In this document: positions 9,702 to 18,870 of the stretch, one piece after another
Position numbering within the stretch: position 1 is the first letter of the stretch
Layout of the letters: each line of letters opens with the position of its first letter
The notes under the pieces: generated by a model
What the model saw: only the letters and a program-made list of their open reading frames with translations
What the model was told of the DNA's origin: nothing
The model's database searches: none
Position numbers and translations under genes: made by a program
Source: Oehlia diaphana
Taxonomy: Eukaryota; Glomeromycota; Glomeromycetes; Glomerales; Glomeraceae
Direction: 5' to 3'
NCBI GenBank assembly: GCA_003833135.1
Contig: QZLH01001279.1
Location: forward strand, 8,811-35,703
DNA length: 26,893 nucleotides

Positions 9702-10636
9702 ATGACAGAAAGTAAGACTTAGAGAATATATAAATTTAAAATTTTCATTTTAATAAAACCTACTAATAATATTCTTTCATTTCAGCTATACAAGTTACTA
9801 CTACAACTATTGCTAGCGCAACTCCAAGAACTAAAACTACGTCTCCAAGTTTTGAAGAATTAGAAAAGTTTTACAACGAACATTTCAATAGTGAGACTTA
9901 GAGAATATATAAGTTTAAAATTTTCACTTTAATAAAATCTACTAATTATATTCTTTCATTTTGCTATATAAATTACCTCTACAACTACTGAACCTAAAAA
10001 TCAAAATATATCTGGCACGACTTCAGAAACTGAAATTACTTCAAATTTTCCAGATGATTTACAAAAGACTTATAACACTTTGTCTAGAAAAACGCGTTTC
10101 TATTGCAATAATCTTGGTTCCTATAAAGAAAAAGTAGCTTTGCTTGAAGCGATTCATGATGACAGACAAAAACATCGCAAAAAAGGGGTATGATTTGTCT
10201 TTGTTTGCTTACTATTTGTTTTTGTTTAATATTCATAACAGAGATTTCTCACTTAAATAACCTACAGGTTTTTCGCTTTCTCAATTTTTTTTAATAGAGT
10301 GCTATCATTAATCTATTATGCATCATAGGTGTCATTATTCTCATTCTTAATTCGTTAACAGGTGACAAACCTGATGACGATGTAAGTTCATATCTTAGTA
10401 TTTTTATTGAACAAACTGTTACGACAGTAATTGACTTATATTGGAAAACAGGATTTAATAAAAAATTTATTAAATATACAATTTATATATTGATTCCGCC
10501 AGGCTTACTTAGTATAATCACAATAATATTAATTACGGTCAGTAACTTTACACCAACTTCAGCTTTAGCTTTGGTTGGTCCGGGAGTGTCTTTATCTGAA
10601 TGGGTTGCAGAGTACTTACTTGAATTTTTACCTTAG
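9702..10636 (+). CDS. small two-helix membrane protein, four exons
   Basis: Reconstructed by splicing: exons 9702-9711, 9786-9890, 10027-10187 and 10298-10636, intron phases 1, 1 and 0, giving 204 residues. Exon 1 is only ten nt (ATGACAGAAA, then GTAAGA). The N-terminus is Thr/Ser-rich (IQVTTTTIASATPRTKTT) and is followed by an acidic/aromatic segment. The middle (about 40-92) is charged, with RKTRFYCNNLGSYKEKVALL and a basic KHRKKG end. Exon 4 encodes a hydrophobic helix at about 94-111, a hydrophilic loop with TGDKPDDD, and a second helix near 144-166, finishing SEWVAEYLLEFLP. I do not recognise a family. The in-frame continuity of all four exons across stop-rich introns is the main support. 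The exon 3 start at 10027 is the least certain junction: intron 2 is a duplicate of intron 1 whose original acceptor AG is mutated, so a downstream AG is used in this model. Confidence 0.72.
9712..9985 (+). repeat. tandem duplication of intron plus exon start inside the gene
   Basis: 9712-9805 (intron 1 and the first bases of exon 2) and 9891-9984 align closely by eye. Both run GT(A/G)AGACTTAGAGAATATAT..., through 'ttaaaattttca', to 'attctttcatttt' and a Thr-codon run. The second copy reads 'cattttgct' where the first has 'catttcagct', so the splice acceptor CAG has been lost. It also has a TAA two codons after the old junction. This is a head-to-tail internal duplication of roughly 180 nt. 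Confidence 0.8.
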
Positions 10637-11037
10637 AATAAATTTAAAGCATAAACTTGCACTCTTAAAGAATAATGATAATGATTTTATGGACTAATAT
10701 ATGATTTTAGACACTCCAATTTGTAATTTTATGGATTTGCTGATAATGATAAATTTTCATTAACTTCGCATAATTTCATAATATTTTTTTTTCGTTTTAT
10801 TTTGGCTAAACATTATGTAAAATACCATCAAGAATATTTTATCATAAATGATGCAATGATAAAAGATGATAGCTTGCAATTCGTTCCATAGTTCATAAAA
10901 TATTCATCCTCAATCCTTAACATTAAAATAAAATTTGTGTTAAATGCGTAATTGCGTGATTTATAATCGAATATGTATACTATCTTTACCATAAGATACT
11001 GTATTTGTGTATTTCAACTAATCTTCAAAATTTATTA
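10637..11037. other. 3' flank of the small membrane protein gene
   Basis: AT-rich, with no gene seen. A candidate 3' processing signal (aataaa) lies within a few bases of the stop codon at 10636. The remainder is stop-rich in all frames. Confidence 0.5.
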
Positions 11038-11163
11038 GTTCTATTCGGAAAATAAGCCTGTCTTCAAAAAGTTCTGTGGCGCAACAAATAAGAGACTTAC
11101 CAAATTAATCGAACAAGAAATTAACAGAAATGAATATATAAATTTTACTCTCATTATGATTTA
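11038..11163 (+). pseudogene. possible orphan exon, unrecognised
   Basis: An open stretch of about 41 codons begins right after an acceptor-like 'aaaatttattag' and ends at TAA 11161-11163. Its translation is protein-like: FKKFCGATNKRLTKLIEQEI followed by NRNEYINFTLIM. A second short frame with ATG follows around 11176-11230. No upstream exon or start codon could be joined. It may be a fragment of a duplicated gene. I do not recognise it. Confidence 0.25.
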
Positions 11164-12180
11164 AAAATTGCCATCATGAAAATCACAATGAATAAGCCCT
11201 TGTTTATTGAAAGGACAAGAGCAAAGGGTACGTTTCATATTGTTATTTTGATTATTAGTATTGTATTTAACTGTAATTAATTAATCTTATTAGTAGTATT
11301 CTATTTTTTGATTTTATTCGATTGTTTATCCTAAAATAAAAGAAGACTGGTTAAATTTAAGAGTATAAAAAAGATCGTTCAAACACTTTGTTTTTTTTTA
11401 CTAATTTCTCAGTTTATTAATTAATAAATTTTATCCAAATCTTTCATTTACTTAGAATACATTGTTACTACTGAGTTTAATTTCTTTCATAGTGAATAAT
11501 AAAAAAAGGATATATCATATAGAAATTATAGATAAAATAAAAATATCGAATCACTTCACGAGTTGATCGATAAATTATTATTACAATTTAACAATAATTA
11601 GATAATTTCACTATATTATTTTCAAATTTTCAAATAAAAGATTATTTAAATCAAACTACAGAAAATTGAAATATTACAAATTTATATAATTATACTGATT
11701 TTTTTAAAAAAAATCAAGTAATTCAAATTCAAATGATTCTTTAATTTTTGAAAGAAGAAACAAATCTCTTTCAAACCAACAATTCAAAAATTTCTTTTAA
11801 CCTAATGCATCTATCTATTGTTATAATAGCTGTATATAAACGATATCAAAGAATTGGTGACTATTGCTAATATTATACAGTATGCCCAATATAAATAACA
11901 AAACTTAGTTTACCTTTCAAAATAATGTTAAACTTTGCAATCTAAAGAACTTTCTTGTTACTAATAAGTACTTTCAGTCAAATACTCCAGTTAAATAATA
12001 ATATTAATAATAATATTTAATGTGAGGTGCAGTTTCGGTGAAGGACTACTATTATATTTCTGCTATATTTAGTTTGAATGGCTAATAATCTTTCATTAAA
12101 ATATTATGAAAATTAAGAAAAATTCATATTTCATATGCGATATTTGATCAACAAGGCGCAGTTCGATAATTACTACCCTA
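11164..12180. other. AT-rich spacer
   Basis: No supported gene, RNA or clear repeat. All frames are stop-rich and dominated by Ile, Lys, Asn and Phe codons. It separates the 11.1-kb remnant from the inverted-repeat element upstream of kinase 2. Confidence 0.5.
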
Positions 12181-12401
12181 GCGTAACCTGAAAAATAGTC
12201 ACGAAATGACCGGCATTACGGCGTTATGCACTAACATGTGAAAATAAAGTGACGAATAATGGCGTGACGAATATGTTTTTACTCACTCGAAAAAATCAAA
12301 GTCCCTCAGATAATTTATAAACAGTGAAACAAGGCCGGGGATGTGACAATGTGATGCGAAAATAACACGTGATTTTTCGTGACTTTTTTTTCAGGTTACG
12401 C
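12181..12401. mobile_element. MITE-like element with 27-29 bp terminal inverted repeats
   Basis: The left end GCGTAACCTGAAAAATAGTC at 12181, continuing ACGAAAT to 12207, matches the reverse complement of 12373-12401 with about one base of length difference and one or two mismatches. The interior is 221 bp in total and too short to code. It contains repeated GTGACGAATA-type words near 12250-12275 and a CACGTGATTTTTCGTGAC stretch close to the right end. An 11-bp direct repeat tcgataattac flanks the element at a distance (12163-12173 and 12410-12420). Its spacing of 7 and 8 nt from the TIR ends means it is either an offset target duplication or chance. The superfamily is not assignable. It lies 213 nt upstream of the kinase 2 start codon. 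Confidence 0.75.
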
Positions 12402-12614
12402 AGTGAAAGTCGATAATTACGATAATTAACAAATCATCTAACTACTTTTGATAATTTGTTGGCGATCTTAAATCATTGTACATCGGAGCAATATTTACCA
12501 TTTCCCCGGAATAAATAACTGAACGTTAACGACGTTATCCACTATTTTTTTTGTAATTTTACATATTGTACGATACAATAACATACTTCTTATTCAATAA
12601 ATACTGAATTTTTA
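12402..12614 (+). promoter_or_regulatory. promoter/leader region of kinase 2
   Basis: 213 nt between the inverted-repeat element and the ATG. It contains a near-palindromic 'aacgttaacgacgtt' near 12522-12536. No TATA box or start site can be fixed from sequence alone. The designation rests only on position. Confidence 0.35.
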
Positions 12615-14145
12615 ATGGATGAAATTAAACTTAATGATGATGTAATTGAACAAATAAAAGATTTTAATCCTCGTTTTTTGATTGAAGAACAAGAATTGTT
12701 AATTGATAAACTGATATTAAATGAAGAATTAAAAGAACGTTATAAAGAGTATGGTTTATGTAATGAATGTAAACAACCTAATACTGGTAATTTTTATTGT
12801 AAGTCATGTAATTTTAAACGGTTTCATCAAAATTTCAAAAATTGGACAAGTGAAAATCATGACGTTGATAATTTTATTCAAAATACACAATTAAAAGCTA
12901 GAAAATTTGAAGAAATTTTGGAATGGATTGAACATAAAAGTTTTATAAATGTTAAATATCTGGCCGAAGGAGGATTTGGAACTGTTTTTAAAGCAATTTG
13001 GGAAGATGGATTTATTAGTAGTTGGGATTCTGAAAAAAATCAATGGCATAGATTAATGCATAAAGAGGTTGCTTTGAAATGTTTACATGACTCACAAAAC
13101 ATTACAACGGAATTTTTACGTGAAGTAAGATATTTTTTAAGCTATTTCTTTATATTATTATTATCTCTTATAATATTTAACTAAATATAATATTCCTTTA
13201 GATTGAATTGTTGCTTATTTTAGCAGCTAATAAATCTGGTCGGATAATTCGGTGTTATGGTATTACTAAGGATCCAATAACAAATAACTTTATGATAGTA
13301 ATGGAATTAAAGAAAGGTAGTTTAAGACAACATTTAGATAAAGATTTTTATTCATTAGATTGGAAGAAAAAATTATATATGTTACAAGTTATTTCATTTG
13401 GTCTTGAAGATATTCATAGTAATGGATTTATTCATCATGATTTTCATTGTGGAAATATATTAAGTGATTTTAATGATGAAGCTTTTATTACTGATGTGGG
13501 ATTATGTCAACCAGCAAATATGAAGATTTCTCAAGAAGATAATACTTTTGGAGTATTGCCATATGTAGCTCCTGAAGTTTTAAGAGGAGGAATATACACT
13601 CAAGTAAGCGATATTTATGCATTTGGAATTGTTGCATATGAAATTTGTACAGGATTTCCTCCTTATCATAATGTGCCTCATGACGAATTCCTAGCTTTAA
13701 AAATTTGTGAAGGATTGAGACCAGAATCTAACTATAAAATCCTTAATCTAATTTTTGACATAATTAATCAATGTTGGGATGAAGACCCTTTAAAACGACC
13801 TAATGCAGTTGAATTGCGAGAGTTATTTCGGAAGATGTGTAATGATTATAACGAAGATTCTGTAATTAGTAAGCAAATTAAAGAGGCAGATGAAATTAAC
13901 AGCAAATCATCATCATCTACAGTTAAATCACCTTTATTATCAACCAGTGCTCTCTCGTATACAACACATCCTCAAGCAGTTTACACAAGTAGGCTTTTAA
14001 GTTTTAAAAATCTTTCAAAACTTAAAAAAACTGATGATAATTCGTTTGGTACGTACAGTAAATAAATTAAATTCAATTTATCTTATTAAAATATAATTAA
14101 TGTAATTAAATTTTTTTATTTATAGAATTAATGAGAATAGATTAA
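12615..14145 (+). CDS. TKL-like protein kinase with N-terminal Cys4 motif (paralogue 2)
   Basis: Paralogue of kinase 1. The model is exons 12615-13124, 13202-14048 and 14126-14145, introns of phases 0 and 1, 458 residues. The Cys4 motif is C49, C52, C62, C65. The glycine loop is at about 119-124, VALK lysine K155, HHD at 248-250 in place of HRD, N255, DVG at 268-270 (DFG position) and APE at 293-295. The tail contains THPQAVYTSRLL. The third exon uses the strong donor G|GTACGT and gives a short ending ELMRID before a TAA; relative to kinase 1 it has lost about a dozen bases and its frame. If that intron is retained, translation instead stops at 14065, giving 457 residues. Catalytic K, D and N are present, so activity is plausible, but HHD and DVG are both unusual. 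It is presumably cytosolic. It converges with kinase 3. Confidence 0.88.
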
Positions 14146-14732
14146 TAATAATTCTAAAGGTATTAAAGATATTGTAGATTTTAAATGTTGAATATTTTAA
14201 TTTGTATTAATTTCAATTCGTGCGATTTATATTAAATGGATTAAAATAGATAAAATCAAATAAAATGAAAATCTAAATGGTGAAATATTTCTTTAAGCAT
14301 AATACACAGTCTTTTCAAGGTTTAAGTATACTATATAAGGCCAATAGAATTGTAATAAGTTTAGCTATGTGTTATTTACGTGCAATAAACTGAGATTTAT
14401 GTTGCAATTGTTGAATGTACCATTTCAAAATACTGACAATGTACTGTATGTAAGTAACTACGACCCTATTTAGCAATTATAATCACATAGTTATGATTAT
14501 GGTACCATTAACATTAAAAAATCATGTGCACATATAAATATATCATTTTCTGTACCTTTTCCAATAAGAGAATGTCCCAGCTCATATAATCTAAATTGTA
14601 AATTTATCAGATCCTTATAAAGTTGTATATGCAAACTTCTGATTTAAATGTTTCAACATATCTGCATTTCAAATATAAAACTTCAAATTTATTTTACTAT
14701 ATCTCTTTACTACTTGCTTATCAAAATATATA
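14146..14732. other. intergenic, downstream of kinase 2
   Basis: The stretch begins with the residue of exon 3 (attctaaag|gt at about 14151-14161 matches the kinase 1 donor). No exon 4 could be recognised. The rest is AT-rich spacer with no supported gene. Confidence 0.5.
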
Positions 14733-14897
14733 ATGTTTACAGAGGATAGTGTTTTGCCAGATAGTAAAGAATTATTACGCAAAACAAGTCTAGACGAAAA
14801 ATTTTTTAAAATTTTTATGGATACCAAATAGAAACAGTACTTATTCCCTAAGAATATGAAATTATTGTATAATTTAATCAATCTCAAGGAGAATTAA
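14733..14897 (+). pseudogene. small coding relic with one in-frame stop
   Basis: ATG 14733 opens a frame with protein-like composition (MFTEDSVLPDSKELLRKTSL, DEKFFKIFMDTK). It is interrupted by TAG at 14829-14831 and resumes to TAA at 14895-14897 (KQYLFPKNMKLLYNLINLKEN). In the next frame the coding look continues to about 14975 (YYKLKLLLRGDK). The last words weakly resemble the KLLLRG strand of TLDc domains, which is too little to assign. There is no recognisable family and it is probably broken. It could equally be a short ORF pair with stop-codon decay. Confidence 0.35.
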
Positions 14898-15768
14898 AAA
14901 AAGTTAGTTCATTATATTACAAATTAAAATTGTTGCTAAGAGGGGACAAAATAAAATATTATTGCAATTATTAATAAAAGAAGCATTATGTTACTTTATT
15001 TTATTTTTCCCTATAAAAAATTTTTTCGGAAAAATGATTACATGTTTGAGTTTCTAACTAGAAAAATGATCAGAGAATGAGAATTTTTTTTATAGAGTTT
15101 CAGAAATGTAATGAATAATTATCTTAATATAGAAGTTGAAAAATGTGAGGTTATTAACTAAAAATAATTGGAACTCTTTTATCAATAGAATGAATGTTAA
15201 TACTAAGGAAATAGACGAAATGAGAGTATTAGCAATTTTACATAAAATATATATCACATGTTCGTGCGTTGGAGAATTATTTCATTAATAAATTTAACAT
15301 TTTACATTACAATATTTATTGTTTAGCAGCAAGTATTTCCATAAATAAAGTAAAAAAATAATTATAATAAATTAATTTATTATTTACTTCATTTATTACT
15401 TATAATCAAGTTAAAAATATTACTACTAAATAGTACTAAAAAGACTAACCCTGAATTTCTTTTAGCGTTTGATGTAAATTTTCCTCTGAAATTGTTGTCT
15501 AACAATATATTTTGATATACTTATGCCATAATTTGTTTGGTTGGCTAAAGATTCAACCTAATCTTGAATTTATATCAAATTTTAAAATCATTGATTAACA
15601 TTTTAAATTTTCAAAAATTGGACGAATAGTATTAACAAATAATAACGTGATTGATATTTAATGGTATAAATCAGAAATAAATTCTATGGTACCAGAAAAT
15701 ATATATATACGTATGTATAACGACATTTTATGTTTAATAAGATTATTTATTTTTCGAATTAATATTTA
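14898..15768. other. AT-rich spacer
   Basis: After the trailing remnant noted at 14.9 kb I see no gene, RNA or repeat. All frames are stop-rich. A short AT alternation (atatatatacgtatg) lies near 15700. Confidence 0.5.
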
Positions 15769-15771
15769 TTA

Positions 15772-15995
15772 GGCCGGGCAAAAAAAAATTTAGATTCTCG
15801 TGACCCGGCCGGGTCAGTTTTTCGAAAAATGGAAATTTTTTTTTTATAGTAAAAAATTTTTATCACGTGATTTAAGTTTTTGGCCAATATGCGTAAAAAA
15901 ATTTCACTTTTACATATATAAAAAAAAATGCCGGCCGGCCGGGTCATTTTAAAAATTTTATGTCACGAGAATCTAAAATTTTTTTTTGCCCGGCC
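15772..15995. mobile_element. PIF/Harbinger-type MITE with TTA target duplication
   Basis: A 224-bp non-coding element. The left TIR 15772-15804 (GGCCGGGC, nine A, TTT, AGATTCTCGTGAC) and right TIR 15962-15995 (its reverse complement) differ only by one T. Both ends are directly abutted by TTA (15769-15771 and 15996-15998). A 3-bp TTA/TAA duplication is the hallmark of PIF/Harbinger (Tourist-like) elements. Just inside the TIRs, CCGGCCGGGTCA occurs as a direct repeat (15805-15816 and within 15931-15946), probably subterminal transposase sites. The interior has a CACGTGATTT word near 15866. The short minus-strand frame across it is an artefact of the repeat. Near-identical ends suggest recent insertion, mobilised in trans. 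Confidence 0.88.
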
Positions 15996-15998
15996 TTA

Positions 15999-16451
15999 TA
16001 GTCATTTACATTTTTACGTTATAAAAAATATAAAAATCTCAAAAATTGTATTTTTAATAACCTATATAATTAAAAAAACTATAACTCACGTTTAACCCAA
16101 TATTCATAAATTAAAAGTAAAATGGATAAAAAGAAAAAGGACATGGCGTTCCATACCTTGGAACTTTTGTTTTAATGAAGTTAACTTCATCTTCTATAAA
16201 AGATGAGACCATGTTTGCAGAAAATGAGCGAACCCAATGAATTCTAACTTCACCTATACCTCGTTAATTGAATAATTCACAATATAGTAATGCTAATTTC
16301 ACTATTAACTTTTTGGCTTTTTTTGGTTTTCGAATTATTTTCACCTATTTTAAAATAAGAATTATGTTTTAATTACTATATTAGTTTAGTAAATCAAAAA
16401 AGAACGTTATAAACATCCAATTACAAAATCGTACATTATTTATTTATTACC
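15999..16451. other. 3' flank of kinase 3 with exon-4 relic
   Basis: Read on the minus strand, this region holds the former third intron and fourth exon of kinase 3. After the exon 3 stop, the donor G|GTAATAAA is still present, and an acceptor-like 'aatatag' near 16377 is followed by TAATTAAAAC, which matches the end of kinase 1 exon 4. Nothing else is seen. A near-palindromic 'aagttaacttcat' occurs around 16177-16190. Confidence 0.5.
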
Positions 16452-17996
16452 TTATGAATTGAAATTGAGTTTGGTAAAATCCATTTTTACAGAATCTACA
16501 ATATGATAAAATAATTATTGTATTAAAAATATATAATTCACTAATGCAATTTTAAATTTATCCAAATTACCTGAAAATTCCATTCCAAATGAATTATCAT
16601 TATTATCATCAACATTTTTTGGTTTTGGAAGATTTTTAAAATCTAAAAGTCTACTTGTGTAAATTGCTTGAGGGTGTGTTGTATATGAGAGTGTATTAGT
16701 AGATGATGATGTTGTTTGAACTGTTAAAGACGACAACTTGCTGTTAATTGTATTTGCTTCATCAATTTGTTGAGTGAATTCAGAAGTGTTATGTGAATAT
16801 AAATTCCATATAAACTCATGTAATTCATCTACTTTAAGTCGTTTTAAAGGATCTGCATCCCAACATCGATTAATTATATCAAAAATTAGCTGAGGAATTT
16901 TATAATTAGATGTTGGTCTTAATCCTTGACAAATTTTCATGGCTAAGAAATCATCATGAGCTATATCATGATAAGGAGGATACCCTGTACAAATTTCATA
17001 CGCAATAATTCCAAATCCATAAATATCACTTTGTTGTGTATATTCTTTTCCTTTTAGAACTTCAGGAGCCACATAAGGTAATACTCCAAATATCTTTTTA
17101 TCACTATCATGAGAAGTCTCTACATTTGCTGGTTGGCATAATCCCAAATCGGTAATAAAAGCATTTTCATCAAAATTACTTAATATATTTCCGCTATGAA
17201 AATCACGATGAACTAATCCTTTATTATGAATATTTTTAAGACCATGTGCAATTTCTTGTAAACTACGTAACTTTTGTCTCCAATCCAGTTTAAAGAAATT
17301 GTCATTTAAATGTTGTCTTAAACTACCTTTTTTTAATTCCATTACCATCATAAAACTGTTCGTTTCAGGATCTTTAGTGATACCAAAACATTGAATTATA
17401 CAAAAAGAGTTACGTGCGTAATTATGCGATTCAATCTTAAAAAAATGAAAATTATAATTAGTTTTAATAATTATAAAAAACTATTAATAATAAAATTATC
17501 TTACCTCCTTTAAAAATTCTTTTGTGATATCTTGTGAATTATGTAAACTTTTTAAAGCGACTTTTGTTTCTTTAAGTCTTTGCCATTTATTATAATAATA
17601 ATCCCATATAGGACCATCTTTCCAAATTGCTTTAAAAACAGTTCCAAATCCTCCTTTTGCCAAATATTCAACATTTTCAAATCTATCATATTCAATCCAT
17701 TCCAAAATTTCTGAAAATTCTTTAGCTTTTAAATGTGATTTTTGAATTAATTTATCAACTTCATAATTTCCACTGGTACAATTTTTAAAATTTTGTAAAA
17801 GGCAATAATTACATAATTTACGATTTCTTTTAAGATGATTACATACGTCACATAAACCATACTCTTTATAATAAGTTTTTAATTCTTCATTTAATATCAG
17901 TTTATCAATTAATGATTCTTGCTCTTTTGATAATTTATTATGTTTAAAATCTTTTATTTGTTCAATTACGTCATCACTGAGTTTATTTTCATCCAT
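16452..17996 (-). CDS. TKL-like protein kinase with N-terminal Cys4 motif (paralogue 3)
   Basis: Third paralogue, on the minus strand and convergent with kinase 2. The model is exons 17996-17505, 17435-16571 and 16495-16452, introns of phases 0 and 1 at the same sites as in the other two, 466 residues. The Cys4 motif is C49, C52, C62, C65. The glycine loop KGGFGTVF is near 114-121, VALK lysine K149, canonical HRD at 240-242, N247, DLG at 260-262 and APE at 287-289. The tail carries THPQAIYTSRLL. Exon 3 ends the protein SVKMDFTKLNFNS: a TAA replaces the lysine codon that precedes the last intron in kinase 1. Of the three, it has the most conventional catalytic loop, so it is the best candidate for ordinary kinase activity. 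If intron 2 were retained, the tail would end differently, at 16515. Presumably cytosolic; the partner is unknown. Confidence 0.9.
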
Positions 17997-18234
17997 TTTA
18001 ATGAACTTACTTGAGAAATATAATATTATGTAAGGAATATGTTATATCAATTTATGAAAAAATTATAAAATTATAAAAAATATGTGAGAGCGAGAATGAA
18101 TATTGTCTATGTAAAATTTCACTTCGACAATCACCCAATTTCATGTTATGATAATTTATTAATGTGGTACTGTTGTACAAAAGGCGCCAATATGCATGTG
18201 ACTTGATTTTACCCAGTATCGCTAACTAAAATTC
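17997..18234 (-). promoter_or_regulatory. promoter/leader region of kinase 3
   Basis: About 238 nt between the start codon and the inverted-repeat element at 18235. AT-rich with no definable core promoter. The assignment is by position only. Confidence 0.3.
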
Positions 18235-18389
18235 CACCCCACGTGACCAGTGATGTTTAAGAGGGCGTGAAAATTATTTTTTTTCACCACAAAAAATTTT
18301 CCAAGTCCCCGGAATACTTATCTGTTATGAAAAATGAAAACGGTGGGGTGTGTCGCGGTGTGTACATTTTATGCAGGTCACGTGGGGTG
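18235..18389. mobile_element. short inverted-repeat element (MITE-like)
   Basis: CACCCCACGTGACC at 18235-18248 is perfectly repeated in inverted form at 18376-18389 (GGTCACGTGGGGTG). This bounds a 155-bp non-coding segment that is GC-richer than its surroundings. The interior includes a GTGAAAA/TTTTCAC pair near 18267-18287 and a repeated GGGGTG word. No clean target duplication is visible. It shares the CACGTGA core with the two larger TIR elements in this window. It lies about 240 nt upstream of kinase 3. An open frame overlapping it is treated as chance. Confidence 0.55.
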
Positions 18390-18479
18390 AAAAATCTTGG
18401 GGAAGATGATATACCTGATACAGTATTTAGAGGTTTATCTAAAAATGAGTTACGACTGTTACATGATATTTGATTTACG

Positions 18480-18870
18480 GTATCATAGATGGACTAATCA
18501 GTCACTGGCGATCTAAGTAATCAAAACTTCAATAAATAATTTCTGGTATGAAATTTACAATCATAGTATTTCTACCGGAATTACGGTTAATATTTGCAGA
18601 AATTATTAGCATTAGGAGGCTTAACAATGCGACGGAGCATCCAATATCCGGATTTACAGCCGATTTCATAATATACGGGATACCTATTATTTTTACTCCA
18701 TGCTAAGAGAAACTCGGTTAACATTGTATTCGGACCAGTGCTCAGAATCTAACAATATAGTTTTACCTGATTTTGAACATTACCGAGTTTTTACCGAATG
18801 TACGCAATCAGCTGTAAGTCAAATAATATATCTGGTTATACCGGATATTCACCGGATAAAACAAACTCAC
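18480..18870. repeat. cluster of short ACCGGA/TCCGG/ACCGA words
   Basis: Within otherwise AT-rich DNA, words such as 'taccggaattacggt', 'atatccggattt', 'aactcggttaac', 'attaccgagttt', 'taccgaatg', 'ataccggatattcaccggat' recur in both orientations. 'aactcggt' and 'accgagtt' form an inverted pair near 18710 and 18783. This may be a decayed transposon end or a cluster of binding sites. No gene is seen. Confidence 0.35.

Noticed and set aside
15759..15947. Minus-strand frame of 62 codons with GC-rich codons
   Set aside because: Falls almost wholly inside the Harbinger MITE and includes its TIR; not a gene.
18267..18473. Open frame of 68 codons
   Set aside because: Overlaps the CACCCCACGTGACC inverted-repeat element, has no ATG-supported start in context and no family.
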